From: Mantis religiosa
Taxonomy: Eukaryota; Arthropoda; Insecta; Mantodea; Mantidae
NCBI GenBank assembly: GCA_030765055.1
Contig: CM060955.1
Location: 94,882,245-94,946,244 of the forward strand
Direction: 5' to 3'
Length of the DNA: 64,000 nt
This document shows positions 46,109-58,380 of this stretch, piece by piece. The notes under the pieces are model-generated. The model was given only the letters and a program-made list of their open reading frames with translations, ran no database searches and was not told the origin of the DNA. Position 1 is the first letter of the stretch, and each line of letters opens with the position of its first letter. The translations under genes were made by a program, and so were the position numbers.

Positions 46109-46421
46109 ATAGAAATTAATCATTTTTCACACTAGACGTATATAGGCTAAGATCTTTGATAGGTAGAGTCAACATGAAAAATTCAATGCCATGGCCGGGA
46201 TTTGAACCACGGATCTCCTGGCCAACCATGGCCAACCTGCCGTCACGACATTAAATTCTCCATTTGACTCGTATATTTCCTCGGTACACCACTAGGGGCT
46301 CTCAGGACGGCACGTTAGCTATGGTAGCTCAATGGTTTAGAGCGACTGGACGGAAACCAGGAGATCCGTGGTTCAAATCCCGGCCATAGCATTGAATTTT
46401 TCATGTTGACTCTATCTATCA
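46109..46421. mobile_element. SINE-B inverted composite
   Basis: An antisense unit (46109-46308; GGGATTTGAACCACGGATCT) runs into a sense unit (ACGTTAGCTATGGTAGCTCA; GTGGTTCAAATCCCGG) ending TCTATCTATCA. The arms pair over about 90 bp. AACTATCCT occurs shortly outside both ends, but not flush with the left border. Confidence 0.75.
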
Positions 46422-46484
46422 TGTAACTATCCTGTTGTAAATATATGAAAAGTGAGAGAGAGAGAGACAGGAGGATTTTAATGG

Positions 46485-46600
46485 AACGCTGTTAGGCTGC
46501 TTATCTTGAAAATATGAATGTTGGGTACATTTAATTTCTAGGGACCTCGGGCTCATTTGAGTATTCCACCTAATTCGTTTGTCTTCCGACATTACCTAAC
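46485..46600 (+). mobile_element. SINE-A fragment
   Basis: GCTTATCTTGAAAATATGAA, GGGCTCATTTGAGTAT and a decayed TTCGTTTGTCTTCCGA end. Highly diverged and lacking the head. Confidence 0.5.
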
Positions 46601-46924
46601 CAGTTAGGACACTGTAAACCTTTGCTTTTAAATCTAAAATCATGAAAAACTCAATAGAAAGTAAGTTTCTACACAAGATGTCGTGATAAAGCTATATCGT
46701 CTTCCTATTCTTGTAAATTCCTTTCTCCCCTTTGTTTTAGTCATTTAGGAGCTAAAATTAGAGGCATTTGTCTTTATAACGTACGTCCATCGGTAGGGAT
46801 AGAGATTTTTCTTTTCCAATGGTTTAAGAATTGTCAAAATCGATAATTGGTTAATGATCTTCGAGATAAAAAACACACACTCACACAATTATTCAAAAGT
46901 TATTAGTTTTATATGAGCAGTGAA

Positions 46925-47146
46925 AAAAAAAATAAAATAAAAAAATAAAAAAAGTAGGTTCCATTTAAAAAAAAATTGAATTGAAGCCAAAATTACCACC
47001 AAAACGTCCTCCAAATAAAAGACAACTAATAGAATTTACTTTCCCCCATAATATCAAGCGACTTTTATTCAAGACATTTCTTTCTACAGCGCTTGGTTTT
47101 GGAGATATTTTACTGACTCAAGTTAAATGGTTCACCCTGTATATCA
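46925..47146 (-). repeat. DNA-transposon terminal fragment
   Basis: The reverse complement starts TATACAGGGTGAACCATTTA at 47146, the kind of end seen on mariner/Tc1-type elements in arthropods. The next 200 bp (including GAGGACGTTTTGGTGG) have no coding sequence I can assign. The opposite end was not found. Confidence 0.35.
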
Positions 47147-48368
47147 ATGCTGTGATCCCCAACTTTTATTTGAGATTATCCCTACCGGTTTTTAATTATT
47201 TTACCTTTCAAGCATCATTCTTACTTTTACGATTGAGGGTTATTTTTATAATTAATGCAAGACATTTCACACATTCTAAAAATAAAAACAAAAAAGGTCC
47301 TCAAGCATTGTATGCTTAAGTGTTTGAAATGAAAGGATCACCATAGTTACCTTTTTATTCATTTAAAGGCTTAAAAGGTTTAACACCATCTATGAGTATA
47401 TTTTTTAAAGTATTCTACAAGTCTTCTGTAGTATCTTCCAAAGAGCAGAGGATGGTAACCAATTCCTCTTTCCTATACAGTCTGACAGTCTTCCCAGTTC
47501 TGTTTGGGACATAACCTCCCTCCGTTTAATCGCCGAAGTCTATAGGCCACAGAAGCTCTATGTTACAATTGACTGAAAGCTAATTCTGACACATTTAGTC
47601 CACTATAGAGTTCTCTGGTTTCATTTGATGACATTCCATTGTTATCAATACACGCAGTTTTTTTCCTAAAATATACCCAGTTACAGTAGGTGTTAATTAA
47701 GTATTTGGCTGCAAATACGTAAAGTTTTGAGTTGTGTAATGGCTGTTGTGTTCCACGTGTGAATTTATTTGGTATAATTTTTGACCTAAAGTAAGTTTAC
47801 CACAACTTTAAATCGTCTGTTTTATAATAAATTTCGTATTAGTAAATACAGTATGGTGTATATTTAGCACTGGGAATGTTGCTTCAAAATAAGATCTGCA
47901 GAATTGGTTTTGCAGAACTTCACTTTGGTTAGTATCTCCCATGTAGAATTCCCAGGTGCTACCATTAAATTGTTGCTACCATTTCTCTCCCCAAAACTCC
48001 CTTGCTCTCTCTACTTCACGCATTAACATAAGCTAGATAAACAACTTATTAATTCGCATTGTTGTCTTTTTGTTTGAAAGAAATTCGTTAGAAAACATCG
48101 AGACAATTACTCCATACTTCACAGGTTGGATAACATCTATCATCTAGTTCAAAACTTGTGGAGGGCGATGGATAATTTCCGGCGTAAAAATATTTAGCAA
48201 GGCTTACTTCAGAAAGGGAAGTAAAGCCGGTAGCTCCATGTCGTAAGTTTAATACACGTAAATAAACTCAAGCCCGATAAAGAGGCCTCTGAGCAAAATA
48301 GAGAATGGGAGGTTCAGAACTACAGTAGTTAAACAATGTCCATAAATAACAACTTAAAAATGGTTAAT
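47147..48368. other. No recognised feature
   Basis: AT-rich, nothing identified. Confidence 0.4.
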
Positions 48369-48378
48369 AAAATAAATA

Positions 48379-48913
48379 GTGGAAATTAATTGTTCTTTCA
48401 CACTAGGCGTGTGTAGGACGCACTATGAAAGGGTAGAGCCAGACTGAAAAATGCAATGCCATAACCGGGATTTGAACCACGGATGTTCTGGTTTCCGTCC
48501 AGCCGCTCTAACCACTGAGCTACTACGGCCAACGTGCCGATATGACATTAAATTCTCCAACTGACTCGTGTTTTTCCCGGTAAACCTCTTAGAAGTTCTC
48601 ATGGACACATGAGACAACTACCTTAATGGCGAATTACAACATGTAAGTACTTTAAGGCCCGGGCTTTACAGTTCGGACCACTATTAGGTAAAATTAATAG
48701 AAATTAATTGTTCTTTCACACTAGCCATGTGTAGGACGCACTATGAAAGTGCGTCTCATGTGTTTATGAGAACTCCTAGTGGTTTACCGGGAAAAACACG
48801 AGTCAGTAGGAGAATTTAATGTCATGTTGGCACGTTGGCCATAGCAGCTCAGTGGTTAGAGCGGCTGGACGGAAACCAGAACATCTGTGGTTCAAATCCC
48901 GGCTGTGGCATTG
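48379..48913. mobile_element. SINE-B inverted composite (subfamily 2)
   Basis: A complete antisense unit (48379-48701), about 50 bp of a second antisense 3' end (48702-48750), then a sense unit from TGCGTCTCATGTGTTTATGA to the end of the tRNA-like block (GGCATTG). Perfect 10-bp repeats AAAATAAATA flank the whole (48369-48378 and 48914-48923). The architecture is the same as at 29926-30529, with a different sense start and end. Confidence 0.85.
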
Positions 48914-48923
48914 AAAATAAATA

Positions 48924-49599
48924 TTTTCAGAAATTTGGAGGTTATCTTTGTTAAAAGACACACACACTTGAATATAATATAAATATTAATAATATTTATA
49001 ATTATTCTCTTATCAGACTATTTTCTTCTGAGCAAGTTGTAAGCTCTCTCCTGGAGATATCTAATGCCCTTCCAGTTTGGAAACCACTGCTACAAAGTTA
49101 GATACAGTTTCTGAAACATTATTATACCCAACACAATCATAAAATATTTTTCAAATTTGATCCAATAATGTTTAATTAGTACTAAATAATAGATTTTTTT
49201 TTGAAAAGCCTTTGTTTCCTTTTGATGCACAATTCAAAGGAGAGAGGGAGAGAAATATAGTCATTTGCACCAGAGTACTGCAACAGGCTTTAGAAATTAA
49301 GTTGCTGAATGCATTCTCAAGGAGCTTAATTATTTTAAGGAATCAACGTTCTAATGAATTGGAACCAATTTAAGAAGAACCTCTGAAATCTACTGGGAAT
49401 AATATCTGATCTCTTATAATCATATGACTTTTCTAACCTATAATTTACTTTCACGTCTACTCTACAGGTCATTCGTTAAGAAAACTTATTTTTCTAGACA
49501 TCAGACTTGATATTTTGAGTACATTGCGCATTATATGTGAACAATAAAACAGCAGAGTAGATATATTTCAAACGGGTACAGGTTGAAATAGTTGGAAAG
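48924..49599. other. No recognised feature
   Basis: AT-rich, nothing identified. Confidence 0.4.
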
Positions 49600-49835
49600 A
49601 TAGAATGAGGTTGACAAATTCAATACCATAGCGGGATTTGAAGTGCAGATCTTTGACTTACCACACTGCTGCTTTAGACAATAGAGCTACCAACAACATC
49701 CGTCAAAACGTTAAATTTTCCTACTGATTCATACTTTCCTGGTAAAGTACAAGACATTATCAAGGTTGAACAGCAATGGCGTAAGCCGAAGATCTGTGGT
49801 TCAAATCATAGCTATGCAGGAGTGTCATTTCAGTT
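49600..49835. mobile_element. SINE-B composite, strongly diverged
   Basis: Antisense ATTCAATACCATAGCGGGAT and ACGTTAAATTTTCCTACTGA, then sense GAAGATCTGTGGTTCAAATC. It is the oldest-looking copy but keeps the antisense-then-sense order. Confidence 0.55.
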
Positions 49836-50410
49836 TCTGTTTGGGGTCTAGATTGCCCGAATTCTCATATGAATTTCAATGTCATTTATATGTAAATAAA
49901 ATCATATTTTATTTCTTAAATGTGATAGATTTGTATTAAAATTACAGTTCTCATGTTTCTTTTTGTAGAGCAATTATAACAGGCGTCCTTTGTTTTCCTA
50001 ACTAAGGGGAGACAGTTAATTCCTCCTGCCCCCTGCTGTGCAACTTCGGCAAAATAAAAATAGGCATTTAGCCTAAAACCCGAAGTGTAGTTATAGGTGG
50101 GCGCCACTTCAATTCGGATGAAATATGTGCACCGCTTTCAGCAAACAGTTATGTCGACACTGAAGAACAGAAACATACGGTCCAAAAAAAGCGGTAGATC
50201 GGCGTTGTTTCGTTTCCCGTACGGATAACTGTCACAACCTGTAGCCTGTAACGTGATTGTTTTCATGCGATCTTGCACATAGCGGCGAGATGTGTCCTGT
50301 GCAGTGGCGGCGCTCTATCACATTAGCAGGTTTGTTTCAGTGGGAAATGGGTGTTATTTTAACAGCAACACTGCACCACTTCTCCTTATAGGTTGGCTTA
50401 AAAAGAGGGA
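49836..50410. other. No recognised feature
   Basis: Nothing recognised. The (AAT)n array begins at its right edge. Confidence 0.4.
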
Positions 50411-51061
<651 letters not shown>

Positions 51062-51089
51062 GCGTAAACAGAAAATAATTCTCAAAATT

Positions 51090-52610
51090 AATCAACCAAT
51101 CATATTAGGGAGAGCAAAATTAAAGATAGATTGCCTAGCGTACGGAGATGATTAGATATCTTACCCCGTGACATCAAAACAGCTCAAAAAGAGATTGAAT
51201 TATTAAAACAAACTGTAGAAATAGTTAGTCTTAAGTATATTTCGAAAAAACTGAATATATTTCATGCAATAAACAAGCACCAAAGTACCTGGAAATCAAA
51301 TATGGTAAAAGTAAACGAGATTCACAATTTAAATATTTTGTGGAAATAATTCTGGAGAATGGAATTGAAATTAAAGGTAACAAAAGCAGGTGCCAAAAAA
51401 ATGAGAACAGCATATTGGCTTACTCAAAACATATACGGCGTGATCCATATAAACCTGAACCATTTCAATAGGCCATAACTTATGGACCAGTAATAGGACA
51501 CACGTACAACTTTGGGAGAATGTAATACACTATTGGGAGATTATATTAGTTTTACGGAGATGATATCGAATTGAGAGAAGGTTATTTCCAGCAAGATGGA
51601 GCAACGTGTCATACATCTAATGACACAATGGAACTTGTTACCAGTTTCTTTGATAATCGAATAATCTCAAAATGTCTGTAGCCTCCCAGATCCCCTGACC
51701 TAACCTCACCAGATTTTTTCTTGTGAGGGTACCTAAAAAATAGGGTGTACAAGAATAGGCAACGGACAATTTATGTTCTCAAGGAATCCATTCAAACCGA
51801 AATAAGTAACATTGGCGAGGATACTCTCAGTAAAACTTCAGAGAATATGGTGAGACGAGTGCAAACATATATAGATGCTGGTGGAGGACACTTCCAACAT
51901 TTTTTCTGAGATGTAAACAGTGTAATGTAATCTCCCAATTGTGTATTATATTCTCCTGTACGTGTGTCCTATTATTGGTTCAAAAGTTATGACCTATTGA
52001 AATGGTTCAGGTTTATATGAATCGCACTGTATAATAACAAATGCATGTCTAAATGTCTACTAAATTAAGGTATTGTAATATCGTAACTAAACCAGAGTGC
52101 CTCTATGGAGCAGATACATTAATTTTGAACAAAAAAGCAGATATCAAAAGTACAGAAATATTAGAACGTAAAATTATTATAAAAACATTAGGTCCTGAAC
52201 TTGTAGGGGAAGAATACAGATTTAAAAATAAAAAGGAAATAGAAATATAGACAGCCACAGTGATATTAGGAAACGAAGGTTAAAATTTAATGGACATATT
52301 AATCGATTAATTTCCATAAGGCTCACAAAACAAATTATGTAATTTTAGGAAACTGGAAGTAACGCACAAGAGACACTATGAAATGGATTGGTAAAGTAAA
52401 AATGATTTAAAATTGCCAGGAATCACTAGAGACGATATCCTAGACAGGGACGTCTTTAGAATGAAGGTGCGTAACTGGCAAGTTGAACAAGAGGACAAAC
52501 CGAAGAAGAAGACTGGAATAACGTGGACAGACGAGAGAAAGAAAGCGCACAGCCAAAGTCTGAGAGACCTTTGGATTCACAGAAGAGCTAAGAAACGTCT
52601 CTCGTAGTCC
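51090..52610 (+). pseudogene. LINE reverse-transcriptase C-terminal relic, interrupted
   Basis: Part 1 (51180-51430): ISFEKTEYISCNKQAPKYLE, FKYFVEIILENGIEIKG, SILAYSKHI. Part 2 (52035-52607): STKLRYCNIVTKPECLYGAD, ILERKIIIKTLGPEL, a decayed middle, then WQVEQEDKPKKKTGITWTDE and RRAKKRLS to TAG. The K-x-ECLYG...ERKI-x-K-LGP block is typical of RTE/R2-like 'endonuclease-reverse transcriptase' LINEs in insects. It is split at a TA by the 594-bp transposon at 51436-52029. Several stops are present. Confidence 0.7.
51436..52029 (+). mobile_element. Short Tc1/IS630-type transposon inside the LINE
   Basis: Long inverted ends of about 75 bp (sharing ATATAAACCTGAACCATTTC and CCATAACTTATGG-like blocks), flanked by TA. 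The only coding part is the C-terminal half of a transposase: YFQQDGATCHTSNDTMELV with the second catalytic Asp, a stop, then PPRSPDLTSPDFFL with the third acidic residue, and a tail to a stop near 51909. The N-terminus and first Asp are deleted. Confidence 0.75.
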
Positions 52611-52617
52611 TACCTGG

Positions 52618-52847
52618 CCCGCCTCGGTAGCGTAGATGGTAGCATGTCTGCCTCACGTTCAAGAGATCCTGAGTTCGAATCTTGGTCAGGGTGAGTTACC
52701 TGGATAAGGTTTTTTCCGGGGTTTTCCCTTATCCTGAAAGACGAATGTCAGTTAACTCTAAGCTCCATGGACCCCGGACGCATTGAGCACCATTTCACCC
52801 ATTTCATTCATCGTCCGATTTGACTAAATGTTGGAGGATGTAAATTA

Positions 52848-52885
<38 letters not shown>
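52618..52885 (+). mobile_element. SINE-A, best-preserved copy, poly(A) tail
   Basis: 268 bp: tRNA-like head (GCCTCGGTAGCGTAGATGGT; GAGTTCGAATCTTGG), body and a 37-base A tail. Perfect 13-bp duplications TAGTCCTACCTGG (52605-52617 and 52886-52898); the left one overlaps the stop codon of the LINE relic. The unbroken tail and perfect duplication point to a recent insertion. Confidence 0.95.
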
Positions 52886-52887
<2 letters not shown>

Positions 52888-52898
52888 GTCCTACCTGG

Positions 52899-53970
52899 GC
52901 TCATTAGAAACTGTTTATCTATTATTTAGAAAATGATTTTGTGTGTGAACGTTATAAATTAAAAACAAAATGTCTCTAAAGCACTAAACTGAAATACCAA
53001 GTTCAATAAATGCACTTTATTTGTCAGGCAAAGATTTTCAATAGTGATACTTTAATCAAAATGTTTATAAGCATTTCTGAGAAAAATGTACGCCCACAAG
53101 GACATTTTTGTTAAAAAAAAAAAAAAAAAAACTTTTTCAATATCAAAGTAAACATAAAACATGTTTCTAATGAAATATCGATGCCAAATTATTGGGGAGG
53201 GGGGACACTGCTTTCCTTACAGAGTACGTAGAGCGAAAATGCATAATAATCAGAAAAATCAAACCAGCAACAACATATGTCATAATATACAATATTTCTT
53301 TAGAATCAAGAAGTGTTTACAATTATTGTCAGAAAATTTAAGTCATATACATCATACTTTCATTCAAATAATAGCAACATATATTTTGGTCATTTTATAT
53401 CATCCTTTTTTGCCAAAAGAAAAAAATCGCAAAGTATTTCCAGCGAATAGCCAATAAACCACTTCATTGTGCAATTACTAAACCTTAAGAGATAGACAAA
53501 ACAGACAAATTTATTTTAAGAAAAATTGTGGCTCAACCATTCCTGATATACCAATACATTTTTAGGTTTTATTTTTTCAGTACATTGTTTTCTAAAAATC
53601 CTGTCACTAATTAGTTATTTCTCGTCATGCAATGTAAAGAATATGGCTAGAATATAACAATCTGCTTTCATACACATCGATTCTATGTACTGGTACGTTA
53701 ACCCTTTTTATACTTCTGATGTAATGAGATTTTTAAATTGCTAAGACACTATTAATGTATTTATAGTGCTTTCAGGAAAATAGATTGGAATTTGAAAGCT
53801 ATCAATAAACAACCGTTAAAAATGATTTAGACTTTAACTACAGGCTACTGTATTCCTATTGTAGCCCTAAACGTCATCTCAGCCAACGGAAATAAGTTTT
53901 GTAGTAATAGTTTCTGAAAAATGGGTAGAGAAATAGAGGTAAATGTAATGCTTACTTGGAAGTGATACAG
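52899..53970. other. No gene; one A run
   Basis: An 18-base A run near 53114. The 98-codon frame at 53161-53457 is AT-rich and has no recognisable domain. Confidence 0.4.
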
Positions 53971-53975
53971 AATAT

Positions 53976-54260
53976 TGTGACGCAGCGGCTATGGCCCAAG
54001 CTTCGAGAGGTCGGCTCTAGGAAGTTGGAGACAAACAGAGATAAGTAGCGCTCTCACCCAGCGCAAACATCAGAAGTGCTATCATAGACTTCCAAAATCT
54101 TCTGCAGGTTTCCTTTTCTTTCCGGATATCGAACATTCTGCATCTCTGTAAAAAGCCCACTGTCTATATAAGCCAGTATTCTTTAGATTAAACTTAGTTT
54201 TCGATTACATTTCTAGTGGAGCAAAAACAACAAATTGTAATCTTAATAATGTTATTAACA
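53976..54260 (+). mobile_element. Solo LTR, 285 bp
   Basis: Begins TGTGACGCAG and ends TTAACA, bordered by perfect 5-bp AATAT (53971-53975 and 54261-54265). A TATA box (TATATAAG, 54166-54173) precedes the likely start of transcription. TG...CA ends, a 5-bp duplication and TATA make a solo LTR of Ty3/gypsy or copia type. No internal region is present. Confidence 0.75.
54164..54173 (+). promoter_or_regulatory. TATA box of the solo LTR
   Basis: CTATATAAGC lies in the last third of the LTR, the expected place between U3 and R. Confidence 0.5.
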
Positions 54261-54265
54261 AATAT

Positions 54266-55410
54266 TTCCGCGTTGAAGAAACACCCATTAACCTCACGGA
54301 TTATTAGAAAATAATTATAATCAAACAACATAATTACAGTTCTATAATTATATCAGCATTGTCGATACAGTTCTCGAGCGAGTGTGTGATGATTGCGGTG
54401 ATGTGTAATGAATGATTCCATTGCAATAGATTAGAGAGGCCTTCTGTTCGACTGCACAGAGAGTGAAATGACAGTAAAAATTTGAACCAATTCAGGTTAG
54501 TGAAGTGAGAGTAAACAAGCTCAGAATATTGTCTTACTTTGTCTGCACATTTACTTTACATTAAGTGCAGCTTTCCACCAAATATTTAATTCCGAAATTT
54601 TTTACGTTATGAGAAAAAGTAGATACTACCTGTTGAGCGTATTTTGACTCACGCATTTGTTTATGTAAACTCTGCTTATTCTGTGGTGTGAAGTAAATGA
54701 GTTAATGAGCAGTGACTGTGGAGAGAACAAAGATAGCACCGATTATATACAAAATGGTGTCAGTAAATTGCCTCATTTAAACGTGGGATCGGGTCGTGAG
54801 GAGAAGGAAATGTGCCATGTGTAAGGCTGGGTAGGTAACTTAATACAATTTCAAGAAAACTCAATTATGGCACTCCAAAAAATAATGTAAAGGGGTCGTG
54901 GAGCAGCACATGTGTGCGAGTGTAACTCAACACTTGTCTGGGTTGCGGGGAGGGGGAGGAGGAGGGAGAGAAGGAAAGGGGACAGGCAAACTGTTGGGTG
55001 ACGAACATGTTGCTCTACCAACTCGCGCACACACACACACACATTCAGTACAGATTATTAATTTTTCATGAAATGGAATTATATGATACTGACAAAAGAC
55101 TCTAGACTGTGTAAATGAGGAAGTGAATATGTTTCGATGTGAGAGAGAAAATATTTAGTTATATTCGCATAGCATTTTTCATCCATTATTCAACCAACCA
55201 TTCATTAAAATGCCCTTTATTTGTGAAGATAAACATTTCCTTGTTATTGGTTAGAATTTTACAAATTTTCTCAAATGAGAAGTCATTTGTTCCCCCTCCA
55301 CCTTGTTTGTCATGCAAAGAAAGGATTTGAAAGCCATCGCATAGCGAAGAACTCTTAGATGATTTGAATGTCGTTTAAAATATACACTAAGCCAAAAATT
55401 CCTTTATATG
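54266..55410. other. No recognised feature
   Basis: A G-rich patch at 54940-54985 and a CA run near 55028. Nothing coding recognised. Confidence 0.4.
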
Positions 55411-56308
55411 CACTGAAACCTGTTAACCCTGACCTCTTTAACCCAGACGTCCGAATAATCCGCATCAGTTTTGAAAACCAAAATTTTGTTTAGCGTAGTA
55501 AATGAATACTTGCTTTGCAGATAGTAAATTCCTATTCTAAATAGGTACATTACTCGAATTCTCTTGCAAGCGGACGAATTCATAGCACTTAGCACACCTG
55601 CTTGGGACCAGGCTGGAAGAGAAAAAACTTTGGTAAAGTCATGGACAAAGTTGGGGCCTGATGTGTGTGACTTCCAGAAAAGATTGAAGCAGATAATATA
55701 GGAGTGGAAGAAGATTTTATATAAATTTTTAGAAATATCGATGACCTTTCTGATATTGATGAAGAACATATAGACAACTGGTTGCAAATCGACAGCGAAA
55801 AAGTTTATAAACAGATTACAGAGGAAGGCATTATTGCATCATGCAGTGCTACTGAAAATGAAGAGTATTCAGATTCAGATAGTGTTGATTAAACACCTAT
55901 GGTTATGACGCACACACAAGCAGTAGCAAACATAAAGAAATTGATGCTTTATTTCGAGAGTCAAGCCGAAATATCGGCAGATGAACTTCTAATGTTAAAG
56001 CGGATGCGAGGCTGTGCTGCTCGTAAGCGATACACTAAACTGAGGCAGCAGAAGCTCACTGCCTCTTTTACTACCGTCTAGTTTGTAGCTATATTATGCA
56101 CAGTGCAAATACATAGGTTGTTACAGTACATACAGTGTATGTGTTTTTAGGTAAAAGTGTGGTGATAGTAATTTTTAAGCTCCAGTACAAATATTTCAGT
56201 GATATCCATACTCTTTTTTATTTTTTCCCTTCATTCTTTGGATAACTTGGATTTTCTTAACTCAGAATGGGCCTGGTCCCAATTGATCCGGTAAACGAGG
56301 TTCTACTG
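55411..56308 (+). mobile_element. Tigger/pogo-type transposon relic
   Basis: The right end reads AACGAGGTTCTACTG then TA; the left end is a decayed partner (CACTGAAACCTGTTAACC). Forward coding keeps the C-terminal part of the jerky-type transposase: LGPDVCDFQKRL, NWLQIDSEKVYKQI, an acidic stretch ending at TAA (55890), then NIKKLMLYFESQAEISADEL and MLKRMRGCAARKR to TAG at 56079. N-terminal DNA-binding and most of the catalytic domain are missing. Its termini differ from the copy at 32-34 kb. Confidence 0.7.
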
Positions 56309-56903
56309 TACAACGAAGTTATAATAAAACATCACAAATGTTTTTTTTTTGATTATATAAAATAGAAGTACAAGCGTTTGTAGGATAATTTGTACACAGG
56401 TGACTGGAGAAAATCCTATGATTGCAATAGACTTCATTTTTCAATTAAGTCCCATATATATGTATTATACGCCGTGGGCAGACGACTTTAGGAGGACAGC
56501 AGGAACACCATGGATGACAAGCTTAGAACACACAAATGTGGAGAAAACTGAAAAGATCAGCCACCCACAAATACAACACCCCCTAGTTTGGAACAGAAGC
56601 CTCTGTGTTAGTGTTAAGGTCAGTGCTAAGTTGAAATGCAGTTCAAGGAGAAGTGGGATCCATGTAAAATACAAAAATCAAGCTACGCAAGAGGGAACTT
56701 AAGATCATGGATCACCAAATTTAGGAGACCTCAAATTATAGAAATATCACAGATCCATCACTGTAAGCTCAGTGGAATATAAGTTATAGAACATAGAATA
56801 TAAAACAATCTATCATAGATCTAAGTACACGGTCTGTGGAATATAGAACATTACTAGTCATCACAATGACAAGGAGGTACCGACAAGCAAGCATGAGGCT
56901 CTT
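56309..56903. other. No recognised feature
   Basis: The 100-codon forward frame at 56400-56702 has no domain I can name; origin from a LINE is possible but unsupported. Confidence 0.35.
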
Positions 56904-56913
56904 AAGAGTTGCT

Positions 56914-58253
56914 GCCAGCCTCGATAGCGTAGATGGTAGCATGTCTGCCTCACGTTCAAGAGGCCCCGAGTTCGAATCTCGGTCAGGGTGAGTTACCTGG
57001 ATAAGGCTTTTCCGGGGGTTTTCCTTATCCTGAAAGACGAATGTCAGGTAACTCTAAGCTCTATGTACCCTGGGCTCATTTGAGCATCATTTCACCCATT
57101 CCATTCATCGTCCGATATGACTTGGCGTTGTTGTTGTTGTTTTCAAATGCTAGGCTTTGGCAATGAAGCCATTAGCTCTCTTGCTCTCCAATATTTGTGT
57201 AGTGGGTGCGGCAGGTAGGACCTCACAGGTTAAACGATGTTCTTCAGTCATTTCCTCTTCCTTGTTGCACAGAAGACAATTTGGACTTGTATAAATTCCT
57301 ATTCTGTGTAAGTGTTTGGCCAAATAATCATGTTCCGTAAGTAATCTAAAATTTGCTACTGCAGCTTTACGTGGGATTTCTGGAATAATTTATGGGTTTT
57401 TAATATTTTTATGGATATAAAGGGTAAGTTTCTACTTTTGTTCTGAACTAAATTTGCATCTTTTTTGGCAAGAAAATCAGCTGATTCATTTCCAGCAATT
57501 CCACAATGTGCAGGTATCCACTGTAATATAATTCTTTTCTGTAGTTTTTGAAGTTGTTGGATCATTTTGTGACATTCTTTAATTTGGATTGACTTCATTT
57601 TATATGAACTTATTGCACATAATGCTGCTTTAGATTCAGAAAGTATAACAGCATTTCTGAATTTATCTATTCTGTATAGAAGGTGTTGGGGTGAAATATG
57701 AATGACCATTACTTCTGCATCAAAATTTGTTGTGTGGTATCCTGCTGGTTGATAGAACGAGAACAGTGCACACTTAATTCCTGCTCCTGAGTTGTTGTCC
57801 AAGTTAGATCCATCTGTGTAGATATGTAACCATTCTTCAGGTGGGTATCCATTGTTCACAGTTTCTAATGCTAGTGCTTTTAGTACAGGTTTGGAAGTTT
57901 CAGATTTTGTAACTATTTGTTCTAAATCTAATTGAACATTAATTGGTTCAAAAGTCAGTGGGTTTTCTTTGTTTAAAATGTTTTCTTTAGAGTTAGGAAA
58001 TTTCAGATCTGTTTTTAATTCCATAACTTTGTGTAGGAAACTTGCTTGTGTTTTCATCTTGATTGGTTGTAGTAATCTTTTCTCCCATTTTGTTTTTTTA
58101 ACCGCAACATTTCTTTCATGTTGTATTAGTGCCTGCTCCTCTAAAGTTAGATATATTGGATAGTTCCGAGTTAAGGCTTGGAGTTATTGGAGTTGATTTT
58201 GCTGCACCGGTTATTAGTTATGGAGGACGTGAGTTAAAAAAAAGAAGAAGAAG
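56914..58253 (+). mobile_element. SINE-A split by a LINE
   Basis: Head and body at 56914-57125 (GCCTCGATAGCGTAGATGGT; GAGTTCGAATCTCGG) and 3' end at 58215-58253 (TGGAGGACGTGAGTTAAAAA, then A/GAA repeats). Perfect 10-bp duplications AAGAGTTGCT (56904-56913 and 58254-58263) border the whole. The LINE lies between, in the last 40 bp of the SINE. Confidence 0.85.
57126..58214 (-). mobile_element. LINE 3' part with RNase H and AAC tail
   Basis: The reverse-strand frame 58057-57356 holds an RNase H domain: IYTDGSNLDNNSGAGIKCAL, FDAEVMVI, AVILSESKAALCAI, LQWIPAHCGIAGNESADFLA. The usual SDS is SES, replacing a catalytic Asp by Glu. Past a frameshift lies a C-terminal block with paired cysteines (PNCLLCNKEEE, then HRLTCEVLP), then a 3' tail of AAC repeats (57126-57141). 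The 5' end is truncated near 58214. RNase H places it in the I superfamily. Confidence 0.8.
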
Positions 58254-58380
58254 AAGAGTTGCTACCATAATGAGCTTATAGCAGCAACTTCGTGCACTAG
58301 TAGGAGGCCTTTGCTCTTTAGGGACTGATTGGCTATTTATTATAATATAGGTGTTAAAGGTGCTACGCAAACATAATTAT

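Noticed and set aside
47041..47319. A 112-codon forward frame beginning MKPKLPPKRPP as a protein gene
   Set aside because: It reads through the end of a DNA-transposon terminal repeat (TATACAGGGTG in reverse complement) in the wrong strand, so it is a by-product.
56400..56702. A 100-codon forward frame as a host gene or LINE piece
   Set aside because: No motif fits firmly. Left as unassigned.
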